Positions 42,790 to 52,347 of a stretch of 64,000 bases of DNA are shown one piece after another (position 1 is the first letter of the stretch; each line of letters opens with the position of its first letter). The notes beneath the pieces are model-generated. The model worked only from the letters and a program-made list of their open reading frames with translations. It was not told the origin of the DNA and did no database searches. Where the stretch lies: assembly GCF_019511345.1 (NCBI RefSeq), contig NZ_JAEUAK010000001.1, forward strand, positions 372,001-436,000. Reading direction: 5' to 3'. Made by a program: the position numbers and the translations under genes. The stretch is from Rhizobium mesosinicum. GTDB lineage: Bacteria > Pseudomonadota > Alphaproteobacteria > Rhizobiales > Rhizobiaceae.

Positions 42790-43689
42790 ATGAGAAACCT
42801 TCCCCTCGCATCACTGCGGGCATTCGAAGCCGCCGCGCGTCATGAAAGTTTCGTCAGGGCGGCTGCCGAACTGAATCTGCAACCCGCCGGCATAAGTCAG
42901 CATGTCAAGGCAATGGAGAATTGGCTCCGCATTTCCTTGTTTCTGCGCCATAGCCGCGGCGTGACACTGACTGCCGCCGGCAAGGAGTTCGGCGCAGCCG
43001 TCACGCATGCACTGGCACATATCGAAGTCGCGGCCCGGCAATTACGACCGGAGGCAAACAGCCGCCCTGTCAGCGTCGCGTGCATCCCTTCCATGGCGGT
43101 GCGATGGCTCATTCCGCAGCTGTCGAGATTGCGAGCCGCCTATCCGGATATCAAGATCAACATCGTCTACGCACTCGACGCCAAGACGCCGGAAGCCGCC
43201 GGTGCCGACCTGCTGATCTGCCATGGCATTAGGCCGAGTGCCGGCGCCACCAAGCTCCTGAATGCCGAAACCAGACCAACCTGCTCGGCGGAATTCCTCG
43301 CCCGGCATGGCCCCTTTCACAAACCGTCCGACCTGCTTGCCTGCGACATCCTGCACGACGAGACGACCGATGCCTGGGCGCGCTGGTTGTCGGCCGTCGG
43401 CATCCGTTCCGCACCGAAAGCTGGACCTGTTTTTGCCGACTTCAATTTCATGATCGGCTCGTTGATCAGCGGCCAGGGTGTCGGCCTCTGCCCGACTGCG
43501 CTGATCACAGACGAGTTAGTGGCGGGTGTGCTCGTTTCTCTCTTCGAACAGGCTTCAGATACCGACAAAGCTTACTGGCTCATCGAGGCAAAGGGCCTCT
43601 CGCGTGAAGCAAAAACGCTTCGCGATTGGCTGCTTACGACCAGGCAGGGCACTGATGGGTCGATCACACCTTTGCCTGCATCGGAATAG
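42790..43689 (+). CDS. LysR-type regulator, GcvA-like
   Basis: This 299-residue LysR protein starts M-R-N-L-P-L-A-S-L-R-A-F-E-A-A-A-R, the GcvA/AmpR-side signature, with HTH LNLQPAGISQHVKAMENWL and an effector domain containing PSMAVRWLIPQLSRLRAAYP. It is divergent from the DUF1989 gene and presumably regulates it. Confidence 0.85.
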   Translation: MRNLPLASLRAFEAAARHESFVRAAAELNLQPAGISQHVKAMENWLRISLFLRHSRGVTLTAAGKEFGAAVTHALAHIEVAARQLRPEANSRPVSVACIPSMAVRWLIPQLSRLRAAYPDIKINIVYALDAKTPEAAGADLLICHGIRPSAGATKLLNAETRPTCSAEFLARHGPFHKPSDLLACDILHDETTDAWARWLSAVGIRSAPKAGPVFADFNFMIGSLISGQGVGLCPTALITDELVAGVLVSLFEQASDTDKAYWLIEAKGLSREAKTLRDWLLTTRQGTDGSITPLPASE

Positions 43690-43905
43690 GTAGATCTTGA
43701 AGTGTCATGGGCCAGGTATTGCGACCGTGAGGTTTGGCGCGATGGAGCGCCCGGTCCGCCTCCTGCATGAGCACTCACCGTGCATTCTGTCGGCGGCGGC
43801 AACGCCGATGCTGACGCACAGACAAATGGCCGGAGCCGCATCTTCTCGCCATGCAGGAGATAGCCAAGAGGGTTCGACAAGTAAGGCGCGAGCCTGTCAG
43901 CCCGC
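43690..43905 (-). pseudogene. Remnant of a GGDEF (diguanylate cyclase) domain
   Basis: On the minus strand, two pieces of a GGDEF C-terminal end appear in different frames: C-V-S-I-G-V-A-A-A-D-R-M (about 43785-43820) and then LMQEADRALHRAKPHGRNTW (about 43705-43765), matching the family motifs S-I-G-V-A and A-D-x-A-L-Y-x-A-K-x-x-G-R-N. A frameshift separates them and the GGDEF active site is absent. It is a decayed fragment. The remaining bases up to 44029 are an AT-rich promoter region for the ABC operon. Confidence 0.65.
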
Positions 43906-44029
43906 ACGATTGGTACGATTTTTCATGAACAGGCGAACGAAAGAAATAAATAGTCTATAGATTTAATGGATAATTCGACACCCTTCCTGTCATCGCTTCC
44001 TGACAAACCTCAAACGGGAAACATCAACG

Positions 44030-45055
44030 ATGACACTGGCAAAAACACTGGGAGCGGTTGCGCTCGGCCTCATCTCCCTTGGCATATTCAGCAACGTTGC
44101 AGCGGCAGAGGCAGGAGCACCGCTGCTTGACAAAGTGCCGCCCGGGACGGTTCTGACGATCGGCGATCCCGTGACGCAGAAGGCTCTCGAGGTTTCCGGC
44201 CTCGTTAAGGAACTCACCTTCGAGGTCAAATGGGCAAATCTCAGCGGTGGTCCGCAGACCTCCGAAGCCTTCCGCGCACATGCACTCGATGTCGGCTCTG
44301 TGGCCGAGATCCCGTCGATCTTTGCAACCTGGAACAACCTGCCCGTCCGCAATATCGCCTATCGCGAACGAAAAGACCCGATTGCCAATCCGATCTATCG
44401 TTTCGGCATCGCGCCTGGCGTCGACGTCAAGTCGCTCGCAGATTTCCGCGGCAAGCGCATCGCCTTCAGTCCCGGCCAGGCCCAAGGCACACTCGTGCTT
44501 CGTGCGCTCCATGCCGCAGGCCTGACGAAGAAAGACGCGACACTGGTCGAGCTGCCAAGCACCGGCGACGTCTATCCGAAGGCGCTCGCCAGCAAGCAGG
44601 TCGATATTGCGCCGCTTGGCGGCGTCAATATCCGTCGCTACGTCAGCCAATATGGCTCCGATGGCGCGACCCTGATCGAGCACGGCCTGCGTGACGACCC
44701 CTCCCACCTTTATGCACCGCAATGGGTGCTGGACGATCCCGCAAAGGCAGCCGCCCTTGCCGAATATGTCCGCCTCTGGGCACGGGCAACCGAATGGGTC
44801 GATCAGAACCCCGAGATCTGGATCAAGGAATATTATATTGGCCAGCAGGGCCTCAGCCGCGAGGATGCCGAATTTCTCGTCACGCTCTCAGGCACCCAGG
44901 TCATTCCGGACAGCTGGGCAGACGTGAAGAAGCGCCATCAGGAAACCATCAACCTCCTGGCTGACGAGCTTGGCTACAAGCCCTTCGACGTCGAACAGAT
45001 CTTCGACAACCGCTTCGAGAAAATCGCCGCAGGCGCCCTGCCAAGAAGCCAGTGA
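44030..45055 (+). CDS. ABC transporter substrate-binding protein, SsuA/TauA-like
   Basis: This 341-residue periplasmic protein has a signal peptide ending S-N-V-A-A-A-E and the SsuA/NMT1-like fold, with LADFRGKRIAFSPGQAQGT and L-D-V-G-S-V-A-E-I-P. It begins an operon with permease, ATPase and two flavin monooxygenases, as in sulfonate/sulfur-source systems that are induced under sulfate starvation. The exact organosulfur ligand is unknown. Confidence 0.85.
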   Translation: MTLAKTLGAVALGLISLGIFSNVAAAEAGAPLLDKVPPGTVLTIGDPVTQKALEVSGLVKELTFEVKWANLSGGPQTSEAFRAHALDVGSVAEIPSIFATWNNLPVRNIAYRERKDPIANPIYRFGIAPGVDVKSLADFRGKRIAFSPGQAQGTLVLRALHAAGLTKKDATLVELPSTGDVYPKALASKQVDIAPLGGVNIRRYVSQYGSDGATLIEHGLRDDPSHLYAPQWVLDDPAKAAALAEYVRLWARATEWVDQNPEIWIKEYYIGQQGLSREDAEFLVTLSGTQVIPDSWADVKKRHQETINLLADELGYKPFDVEQIFDNRFEKIAAGALPRSQ

Positions 45056-45094
45056 TCGCGCGCCGTTCCATAGCGAAGAGAGGAGATCGCAAGC

Positions 45095-45973
45095 ATGGCA
45101 ACCACCTGGGATGCAGATAACGTCAAGACATCACTGAGATCGCGGCGCGAAAGCGCCGGCGTAACAGCCACAGCAAAACATCCAGCCTCCCGCGCCCGCC
45201 GCCGGCTCGGTCCCGGACGCGAGATACCGTTCGGACTTCAGATCGGCCCGGCATTGCTGATGCTTGTCTGGATTGCCGGATCGACATTCGGATGGATCGA
45301 TCCGCGCATTCTCTCTGCCCCCTGGACGGTCGTCGAGGCCTTTGGACGGTTGATCGCAGAAGGTCGCCTGCAGGACAACTTCGTGACGTCTGCGACGCGC
45401 GCGCTGCTCGGGCTCAGCATCGGCCTCGTCATCGGCACGGCTCTCGCGGTCATCGCCGGCCTGTCCCGCATCGGCGAGGCGCTGATCGATGGGCCGATCC
45501 AGATCAAGCGCGCGATCCCCACGCTGGCGCTGATCCCGCTTTTCATCCTGTGGTTCGGGATTGGCGAAAGCATGAAGGTCACGACGATCGTGCTTGCCGT
45601 CATAATCCCCATCTACATCCACACTCACAACGCACTGCGCAGCATCGACAGCCGCTACGTCGAGCTCGCTGAAACACTGCGCATGAGCCAGAAGGACTTC
45701 ATCTTCCAGGTCGTGCTTCCCGGCGCCCTGCCCGGCTTCCTCCTCGGTTTGCGCTTTGCCGTCACGCTCTGCTGGGTGTCGCTCGTGGTGGTCGAACAGA
45801 TCAACTCCACCAGCGGCCTCGGCTACATGATCGATCTCGCCCGCACCTATGGCCAGACCGACGTCATTCTCGTCGGCCTCGTGGTCTATGTGCTGCTCGG
45901 CCTCGTCTCGGACGCTCTCGTCCGCCTGCTCGAACGGAGGGTCCTGTCATGGCGCCGCACTCTGGCCAACTGA
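45095..45973 (+). CDS. ABC transporter permease, SsuC/TauC-like
   Basis: This 292-residue inner-membrane protein has about six helices and the ATPase-contact loop V-E-L-A-E-T-L-R-M-S-Q-K-D-F-I-F-Q-V-V-L-P-G-A-L-P-G, the E-A-A-type motif of the SsuC/TauC/NrtB permeases. AGGAGA precedes the ATG. Its last 25 bases overlap the ATPase gene. Confidence 0.9.
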   Translation: MATTWDADNVKTSLRSRRESAGVTATAKHPASRARRRLGPGREIPFGLQIGPALLMLVWIAGSTFGWIDPRILSAPWTVVEAFGRLIAEGRLQDNFVTSATRALLGLSIGLVIGTALAVIAGLSRIGEALIDGPIQIKRAIPTLALIPLFILWFGIGESMKVTTIVLAVIIPIYIHTHNALRSIDSRYVELAETLRMSQKDFIFQVVLPGALPGFLLGLRFAVTLCWVSLVVVEQINSTSGLGYMIDLARTYGQTDVILVGLVVYVLLGLVSDALVRLLERRVLSWRRTLAN

Positions 45974-46689
45974 AACCTGCCGTGCGCGTCGCAAATCTCG
46001 TGCGACGTTTTGCGGCGAAGACGATCCTCGACGGCGTGGAACTCGATATCGGTGAGGGCGAGTTCGTGGCCCTGCTCGGAAAAAGCGGATCAGGCAAGAG
46101 CACTTTCCTCAGAGCCCTTGCCGGCCTCGACCACGAGGTCAAGGGAACAGGGACGCTCGAAACGCCGGAAAAACTCTCCGTCGTCTTTCAGGATGCCCGC
46201 CTGCTGCCCTGGCGCACGATCATTCAGAACGTCACGCTCGGCCTGCGGGGTGAAACCGGACAAGAAGCCGGACGCAAGGCGCTCGCCGAAGTCGGCCTCG
46301 AGGGACGGGAAACAGCCTGGCCGAACCAACTTTCCGGCGGCGAGCAGCAAAGAGTGGCACTTGCGCGCTCGCTGGTGCGGGAACCGGCCCTGCTACTGGC
46401 CGACGAACCCTTCGGCGCGCTCGATGCGCTGACCCGGCTGAAGATGCATGATCTCTTGCGGGAGCTTTGTGCGACACACCGCCCTGCCGTCCTGCTCGTC
46501 ACCCATGATGTCGATGAGGCAATCTCACTCGCCGACCGGATCCTGGTGCTCGACGAAGGCCGTTTCGTGGAGGATCTGCGCGTCGACTTGGCGGTGCCGC
46601 GCGACCACGGCGATCCGCGCTTTGCACAGATCCGAACCCGGCTGCTGAGCCGGCTCGGGGTTGATGCCCCCGGCCGCCGCGCCGCCTGA
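45949..46689 (+). CDS. ABC transporter ATPase, SsuB/TauB-like
   Basis: This 246-residue ATPase has Walker A GKSGSGKST, Q-loop F-Q-D-A-R-L, signature LSGGEQQRVALAR, Walker B LLLADEPFGALD and switch His in LLVTHDVDEA. Overlap with the permease gene implies coupling. With the binding protein and permease upstream it forms a complete importer for an organosulfur compound. Confidence 0.92.
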   Translation: MAPHSGQLKPAVRVANLVRRFAAKTILDGVELDIGEGEFVALLGKSGSGKSTFLRALAGLDHEVKGTGTLETPEKLSVVFQDARLLPWRTIIQNVTLGLRGETGQEAGRKALAEVGLEGRETAWPNQLSGGEQQRVALARSLVREPALLLADEPFGALDALTRLKMHDLLRELCATHRPAVLLVTHDVDEAISLADRILVLDEGRFVEDLRVDLAVPRDHGDPRFAQIRTRLLSRLGVDAPGRRAA

Positions 46690-46709
46690 AACCAACGGAG
46701 ATCGTCATC

Positions 46710-48086
46710 ATGGCAAGTCAGAAGAGACAGATGCGGCTTGGCGCATTCATCATGGCAACAGGTCATCATATCGCCGCCTGGCGCCACCCGGATGCACAGG
46801 CCGATGCCGGTTTGAATATCGATCATTATCGCGACCTGGTTCAGACGGCGGAACGCGGCAAGTTCGACCTCGTTTTCGTTGCCGACAGCCCCGCCGGCTG
46901 GGAGCGCGCCAAGGATCCGGAAGCATTGCGCCGTACAGCGCAGGGCGCCCATTTCGAGCCGGTGACCCTATGGGCGGCGCTCTCGCAGGTCACAAGCCGT
47001 ATCGGCTTTGTCGCGACCGCCTCCACGACCTACGAAGACCCCTATCTGCTCGCCCGCAAATTCGCCTCGCTCGACTATATCTCCAAGGGGCGTGCGGCCT
47101 GGAATGTCGTCACCACGGGCGCCGATGTCTCCAAGAATTTCTCTATCCCCGGCCACCCGGCCCATGCCGATCGCTATGCACGGGCGGAGGAATTCGTCGA
47201 TCTGGTGAAGGGCTTGTGGGACTCCTACGAGGACGATGCCTTCATCCGCGACAAGGAAAGCGGCGTCTACCTTGATCCGGACAAGGTGCATCAGCTTGAT
47301 CACAAGGGCCAGTTCTTCAGTGTCAGCGGGCCATTGAATGTCGGCCGCCCGGTTCAGGGCTATCCAGTCATCGTCCAGGCCGGCGCATCAGAGGCCGGAC
47401 GCGAGCTCGCCGCACGCACTGCCGAGATGATCTTTACCGCCAACCAGACGCTGGAAGACGCTCAGGAATTCTACTCGGACGTCAAAGGACGTCTTGCCCG
47501 CTACGGGCGCAGCCCGGACGAGCTGCTGATCAGTCCCGGCATTTTCCCGGTGCTCGGGGGCACGGAAGCTGAGGCCAAAGCAAATTACGACTATATCCAG
47601 TCGCTCGTCCACCCCTCGGTCGCCTGGAATATCCTGTCACGCCACTACAAGGGCGTCGATCTCTCCGCTTATTCGCTGGACGATCCGGCCCCGCCGCTTC
47701 CTGACAGCACCGAGCTCAACAAGAGCCGCCTGAAACTGGTCACCGATCTGGTCTCCCGCAACAATATGACACTGCGAGAATTCTACCTGGCGGTCGCCAC
47801 GGCTCGCGGGCATCGCACGGTGGTCGGCACGCCGGAGCAGGTTGCAGATGCGATGCAGAAATGGTTCGACAATGGTGCTGCCGACGCATTTAACATCATG
47901 CCGCCGATCCTGCCGACCGGACTGACCGACTTCGTCGATCAGGTCGTGCCGATCCTGCGCAAGCGCGGTCTTTTCCGGGAAGAGTACGAGGGCGCAACAC
48001 TGCGCGAGAACCTTGGTCTTCGCCGCCCGCCGAATGGCTTGGCACTCAAGGCGCAGCAGGGCGAAGCGGCCCGGGCGGCCGGGTAA
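46710..48086 (+). CDS. FMN-dependent monooxygenase, luciferase-like (NtaA/SnaA/DszA family)
   Basis: This 458-residue protein matches the NtaA/SnaA/SoxA group: start MRLGAFIMATGHHIAAWRHP, then KFDLVFVADS and AWNVVTTGADVSKNFSIPGH in the flavin pocket. These two-component enzymes use FMNH2 from a separate reductase to oxidise C-S, C-N or sulfone bonds; in an ssu-like operon a C-S substrate (for example a sulfone) is likely. CGGAG precedes the ATG. Confidence 0.85.
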   Translation: MASQKRQMRLGAFIMATGHHIAAWRHPDAQADAGLNIDHYRDLVQTAERGKFDLVFVADSPAGWERAKDPEALRRTAQGAHFEPVTLWAALSQVTSRIGFVATASTTYEDPYLLARKFASLDYISKGRAAWNVVTTGADVSKNFSIPGHPAHADRYARAEEFVDLVKGLWDSYEDDAFIRDKESGVYLDPDKVHQLDHKGQFFSVSGPLNVGRPVQGYPVIVQAGASEAGRELAARTAEMIFTANQTLEDAQEFYSDVKGRLARYGRSPDELLISPGIFPVLGGTEAEAKANYDYIQSLVHPSVAWNILSRHYKGVDLSAYSLDDPAPPLPDSTELNKSRLKLVTDLVSRNNMTLREFYLAVATARGHRTVVGTPEQVADAMQKWFDNGAADAFNIMPPILPTGLTDFVDQVVPILRKRGLFREEYEGATLRENLGLRRPPNGLALKAQQGEAARAAG

Positions 48087-48182
48087 TCCATCCATGCAGA
48101 AACACGGGACAGCCAGGCTCGCAGGAAGGCTCGGCCGCCCCATTCTTGATGATCCAACCATAGAGAACCGCAGGCGCATCGC

Positions 48183-49310
48183 ATGAGCAATCCGGAATTC
48201 CTCTGGTACATCCCCAATGCCGTCAAACCCGGCCACCGCGGCGATTCTGCAGCAGAAAACCACAACAGCCTGGAAACGCTGACGAGCCATGCCAGGGCAC
48301 TCGAAGAGCATGGCTGGAAGGGCGCACTCATCGGCACAGGCTGGGGCCGGCCGGACACCTTTACTCTGGCGACTGCACTCGCGGCACGGACAACAACTTT
48401 CGAGCCGCTGATTGCGATCCGTCCCGGTTACTGGCGGCCGGCGAATTTCGCCTCCGCGGCGGCCTCGCTCGATCATCTCACCGGTGGACGCGTGCGCGTC
48501 AACATCGTCTCCGGCAAGGACGATCTGGCGGCCTATGGCGACAGCGAGGGCGATCAGGCGCATCGCTATGCGCGGACTAAGGAATTCATGCGGCTGGTGC
48601 GAAAACTTTGGACGGAGGAGAATGTCACCTTTGCCGGCGAACACTTCGGGGTCACCGAATCCACAGTGGTGCCGCGCATTGAGGTGAAAGGCGAGCGTCG
48701 CCATCCGAAGCTCTATTTCGGCGGCGCATCGGAAGCGGCCGAGCGCGTCTCGGCCACCGAAGCCGACATCCAGCTCTTCTGGGGCGAACCGCTCGATGGC
48801 GTGCGGGAACGGATCGACCGTTTGAAGCGTCTCAGCCGCGATCTCGACCGCGACCTGCCGCCGCTTCAATTCGGGCTGAGGATTACGACGCTGATCCGCG
48901 ACACGACTGAAGAAGCTTGGGCCGACGCGGAAGCGAAGGTCGCCAAAATGGCGGAGAATAGCGGTGCCGGCTGGCACGACCATCAGCGGGCCGTCGCCAT
49001 CGGCCAGCAGCGCCTGCTCGACCTTCATCAGCGCGGTGAAGTGCTCGACGACAATCTTTACACCGCGCCCGGAAAATTCGGCGGCGGCGGCGCGGGCACG
49101 ACCTGGCTGGTGGGTTCCGCTGAGGATGTCGCACGCTCGCTGCGAAAGTACCAGGCGCTCGGCATTACTCATTTCGTCCTCTCCGACACGCCCTATCTGT
49201 CGGAGATCAAGCGGCAGGGGAACCAATTGCTTCCTTTGCTGAAAGGCTCCGTGCCATCTGCTGACGCCCTGCCGGAAAGTCGCAAAGCCGATGCCAAGGT
49301 ACTCACCTGA
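48183..49310 (+). CDS. ssuD: FMNH2-dependent alkanesulfonate monooxygenase (SsuD-like)
   Basis: This 375-residue luciferase-family enzyme resembles SsuD: L-W-Y-I-P near the start, GTGWGRPDTFTLATALAART, IRPGYWRPANFASAAASLDH, GRVRVNIVSGKDDLAAYGD and the C-terminal GTTWLVGSAEDVA. It releases sulfite from alkanesulfonates using reduced FMN. It is the last gene of the transporter/monooxygenase operon; the flavin reductase partner is not in the window. Confidence 0.85.
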   Translation: MSNPEFLWYIPNAVKPGHRGDSAAENHNSLETLTSHARALEEHGWKGALIGTGWGRPDTFTLATALAARTTTFEPLIAIRPGYWRPANFASAAASLDHLTGGRVRVNIVSGKDDLAAYGDSEGDQAHRYARTKEFMRLVRKLWTEENVTFAGEHFGVTESTVVPRIEVKGERRHPKLYFGGASEAAERVSATEADIQLFWGEPLDGVRERIDRLKRLSRDLDRDLPPLQFGLRITTLIRDTTEEAWADAEAKVAKMAENSGAGWHDHQRAVAIGQQRLLDLHQRGEVLDDNLYTAPGKFGGGGAGTTWLVGSAEDVARSLRKYQALGITHFVLSDTPYLSEIKRQGNQLLPLLKGSVPSADALPESRKADAKVLT

Positions 49311-49312
49311 AT

Positions 49313-49338
49313 GCATCCGGTCGTCTCCGACCGGATGC
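49313..49338. terminator. Hairpin between convergent ssuD-like and emrB genes
   Basis: GCATCCGGTC (49313-49322) and GACCGGATGC (49329-49338) form a perfect 10-bp stem with loop GTCTCC, starting 3 bp after the ssuD-like stop and 45 bp before the emrB stop. No T-run follows, so it is a probable terminator for either strand. Confidence 0.6.
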
Positions 49339-49382
49339 AAACTGCAGCAGATGATTGGACTGGCAGGCTTGAGACCGGCGCC

Positions 49383-50978
49383 TCAATGGGCGCCCGCGCC
49401 TCCGCCGGCCTGCGGTTTTTTCGTGAGAAGCAGAGCAACTGCTGCCAGCGCGAGCACCATACCAATGACGGCGAACGTATCGCTGAAACCCATGATCAGT
49501 GCCTGACGTTTGACGATTTGGCCAAGGGCGACGATCGCCTTCTGCGACGCGACGGCCGGATCGGTGACACCGTGCTGGGTGAAGTAGCCTGACAGCTGAG
49601 TCAGGCGGTCGCGGACCTCATCACGTGTCAAGGTGATCGACTGACCGATGATATTCGAGTGGAACTGCTCCCGTTTCGTCAAGATGGTGCCGAGCGAAGC
49701 CGTGCCGACCGCACCACCAAGGTTGCGCAGCATATTGGTGAGGCCCGAGGCAGCAGCGGCATCTGCAGGCGCAATGCCGGCCGTGGTGATCGCGGTGATC
49801 GGGGTCAGCACCAGTGCCTGGCCGATGGCGCGTACGATATTCGGAATCCAGAACTGGTCCCCGCCATTGTTGGCCGAGAGCGTGATGTTCATGAAGCAGC
49901 TGATCGCGAAGATCGAGATGCCGAGGAAGCCTATGTAACGCGCGTCGAAACGCTTCATCAAAACCGGCACCAGCGGGATCAGCAGCAACTGAGGCAGGCC
50001 GGTCCAGGCGAGCACGTTGCCAATCTGCTCGGCGTTATAGCGTTGCACCTGGCCGAGATATTGCGGCAGGATGTAGACGGTGCCGAAGAGTGCGACGCCA
50101 ACCAACACATTGACCAGCACGCCGATGCCGAAATTGCGCTGAGTAAGCAGGCGCAGTTTTACGAGCGGCTTCTTGACCGTGAGCTCGATCCAGATGAAGG
50201 CGGCCAGGAAGACGAAGGCTACGATGCCGAGCTTGACGATGAAGGGCGAGGAGAACCAGTCGTCTTTGTTGCCTTCTTCCAGCACGGTCTGCAGAGCGGA
50301 AAGGCCGATTGCCATGGTGATGATGCCGGCCCAATCGCCCTCCTTCAAGAGATGAAGCTGCATCGGCTGCTTCTCCAGCGTCAGAGCGAGAGCCGCCACC
50401 ATGATGAGGCTCGGGATGGTGTTGATGAAGAAGATCGTCTGCCAGCCGTAATTTTCCGTCAGGTAGCCGCCGATCGTCGGACCGATGGCCGGGGCGAACG
50501 TGACCGACAAGGCAAAGACGGCAAGGCCAAGCGGCTGCTGGCTCTTCGGCAGCTTGGTCAGCACCATGGTGAAGGCCATGGGGATCAACACGCCGCCGGC
50601 AAAGCCCTGCAGGCCGCGCAGCAGGATCATCGTGCCAAGGTCATGTGCGAAAGCACAGGCCATCGAAAAGAGCGGGAAGAGGATGGAATTGACGAGGATG
50701 TAGCGGCGGAACGAGAAAACGTTGCTGAAATAGGCCGTCAGCGGAATGACGACGATCTCGCCGATCAGGTAGGAGGTAGAGATCCAGGCGCCGTTATCGA
50801 CACCCGTACCGATGCCGCCCTCGATATCGAGAAGCGAGGCATTGGTAATCTGGATGTTGAGGATCGCCATGAAGGCGCCGATCATGCCGGCGAGAACGGC
50901 AATCCACTCCCTCGCGCTGGCCCTGGTGCTGGTGCGCGGCTGCGGGATGGCACCTGATGTTGCTGCGATACTTGACAT
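49383..50978 (-). CDS. emrB: EmrB/QacA-family multidrug efflux transporter
   Basis: This 531-residue DHA2-family protein has 14 predicted helices; family motifs are ITNASLLDIEGGIGTGVDNG after helix 1, L-R-G-L-Q-G-F-A-G-G, and the antiporter motif G-L-A-V-F-A-L-S-V-T-F-A-P-A-I-G-P-T-I-G-G-Y-L. It pumps hydrophobic compounds out together with the adaptor coded just upstream (24-bp gap). A TetR gene is divergent from the pair. Confidence 0.9.
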   Translation of the reverse strand: MSSIAATSGAIPQPRTSTRASAREWIAVLAGMIGAFMAILNIQITNASLLDIEGGIGTGVDNGAWISTSYLIGEIVVIPLTAYFSNVFSFRRYILVNSILFPLFSMACAFAHDLGTMILLRGLQGFAGGVLIPMAFTMVLTKLPKSQQPLGLAVFALSVTFAPAIGPTIGGYLTENYGWQTIFFINTIPSLIMVAALALTLEKQPMQLHLLKEGDWAGIITMAIGLSALQTVLEEGNKDDWFSSPFIVKLGIVAFVFLAAFIWIELTVKKPLVKLRLLTQRNFGIGVLVNVLVGVALFGTVYILPQYLGQVQRYNAEQIGNVLAWTGLPQLLLIPLVPVLMKRFDARYIGFLGISIFAISCFMNITLSANNGGDQFWIPNIVRAIGQALVLTPITAITTAGIAPADAAAASGLTNMLRNLGGAVGTASLGTILTKREQFHSNIIGQSITLTRDEVRDRLTQLSGYFTQHGVTDPAVASQKAIVALGQIVKRQALIMGFSDTFAVIGMVLALAAVALLLTKKPQAGGGAGAH

Positions 50979-51002
50979 GACACGATCTCCTGCTCTCGCC
51001 GC

Positions 51003-52211
51003 TTAGAGGCTGCCGGCATCGGCTTTGGTGTCGATGCTTGGCTGGACGGACATGCCGGGACGCAGATCATCCTTTTCGGCGGCATTGCCATCGAGAACGA
51101 TCTTGACCGGGATGCGTTGGACAACCTTGGTAAAGTTGCCGGTGGCGTTGTCAGGCGGCAGCAGGGCAAATTCCTGGCCGCTTGCCGGAGCCAGGCTGTC
51201 GACATGGCCGTGATAGGTGCGGCCGGGGAACATATCGACCTCGATAGCGACCGGCTGACCGGCGTGGACATCGGTCAGCTGCGTCTCCTTGTAGTTGGCG
51301 ACGATGTAAGCAGCCGTCGTCGGCACCACAGCCATTAGCTGAGTGCCGGCCTGGACATACTGGCCCACACGCAGCGTACGGTTGCCGACCGTGCCGTCTA
51401 CCGGTGCGACGATCGTCGCGTAGGAGAGATTGAGCTCAGCCTGATGCGCGACGGCCTGATCATGGGCAAGCGTCGCCTTGGCCTGGGCAAGCTCGGCATT
51501 CAGAAGATCGACCTGCTTGGTTGCGGCGTCGAGAGCCGCCGTGTCCCGAACGATCGTTGCCTGGGCGGCCGCAATTGCGGAAGCTGCCTGCTGGGCCGTC
51601 TGGACCGGCGCATAGCCGCTGGTGGCAAGATTGGTATAGCGTTTGTTGTTCTGCTCGGCGAAGGTCTCGTTGGCCTTATCGACATCGAGCGTAGCGCGGG
51701 CGGCAGCGATGCTCGACTGCTGGATATCGAGCGAGGCCTGCTTGGCATTGACAGTGGCCTCGGCAGCGGCAACATCGGCTTTCGCCTGATCGAGCGCTGT
51801 GCGGAAATCGCGATCGTCGATGCGGGCGAGCGGCTGGCCGGCCTTCACCGTTTCATTGTCGCTGACGAGGACCTCGGCAAGATAGCCGGAAACCTTCGGC
51901 GCGACCGTCGTGCTGTCAGCTTTGACATAGGCATCGTCGGTCGCGACCTCGAAACGGCCGACCGTCCAGTAATTGTGGCCGTAATAGGCGGCAGCGGCAA
52001 TGATGGCGATGGCTGCCACCCCAATCAGCAGCGAGCGGCCGCCGCGTTTGCGGACCGGTGCTTCCGACGCCGGAGCGGAGGCGGGATTGTTGACAAGCGG
52101 CGTCTTGCCTGCGTCAAGCGTTGCAGGAGTGGTGGCGGCTACCGCTTCTGTTACCGATATATCGGCCGGGGCGACGTTGTTATTCAGGGCATGCAGCGTT
52201 TTGGCGGACAT
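51003..52211 (-). CDS. emrA: EmrA/HlyD-type membrane fusion protein
   Basis: This 402-residue adaptor has one N-terminal membrane helix (LLIGVAAIAIIAAAAYYGH), a lipoyl-like start (VAPKVSGYLAEVLVSDNETV), a long coiled coil (about 150-260) and the closing lipoyl half (TIVAPVDGTVGNRTLRVGQY). It links EmrB to an outer-membrane channel. AGGAGAGAGACG precedes ATG 52211; the longer frame to 52301 runs through the promoter. Confidence 0.9.
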   Translation of the reverse strand: MSAKTLHALNNNVAPADISVTEAVAATTPATLDAGKTPLVNNPASAPASEAPVRKRGGRSLLIGVAAIAIIAAAAYYGHNYWTVGRFEVATDDAYVKADSTTVAPKVSGYLAEVLVSDNETVKAGQPLARIDDRDFRTALDQAKADVAAAEATVNAKQASLDIQQSSIAAARATLDVDKANETFAEQNNKRYTNLATSGYAPVQTAQQAASAIAAAQATIVRDTAALDAATKQVDLLNAELAQAKATLAHDQAVAHQAELNLSYATIVAPVDGTVGNRTLRVGQYVQAGTQLMAVVPTTAAYIVANYKETQLTDVHAGQPVAIEVDMFPGRTYHGHVDSLAPASGQEFALLPPDNATGNFTKVVQRIPVKIVLDGNAAEKDDLRPGMSVQPSIDTKADAGSL

Positions 52212-52281
52212 CGTCTCTCTCCTGGTGGAAGGTCGCTGTCGTCTCGGCCGCGGCCTTGAAATCTGGCTCAAGCTTAATTTA

Positions 52282-52299
52282 GGAAACTTGATGTTTTCC
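52282..52299. promoter_or_regulatory. Probable TetR operator between emrA and its regulator
   Basis: GGAAAC (52282-52287) and GTTTTCC (52293-52299) form an interrupted palindrome in the 136-bp divergent gap; TTTGGAAAATT just before the TetR start repeats half of it. Location and symmetry fit a site for the TetR-family protein, which would repress both directions. Confidence 0.5.
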
Positions 52300-52347
52300 A
52301 AAATATGAGCTAAAAAAGAGAAGTCAACAGGAATTTGGAAAATTGCG

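Noticed and set aside
47637..49340. 567-residue minus-strand frame
   Set aside because: It is antisense to the two flavin monooxygenase genes and shows no family motif.
49659..50957. 432-residue plus-strand frame rich in Asp, His and Gln
   Set aside because: It is antisense to emrB, which has a clear 14-helix pattern; the composition reflects mirrored codons.
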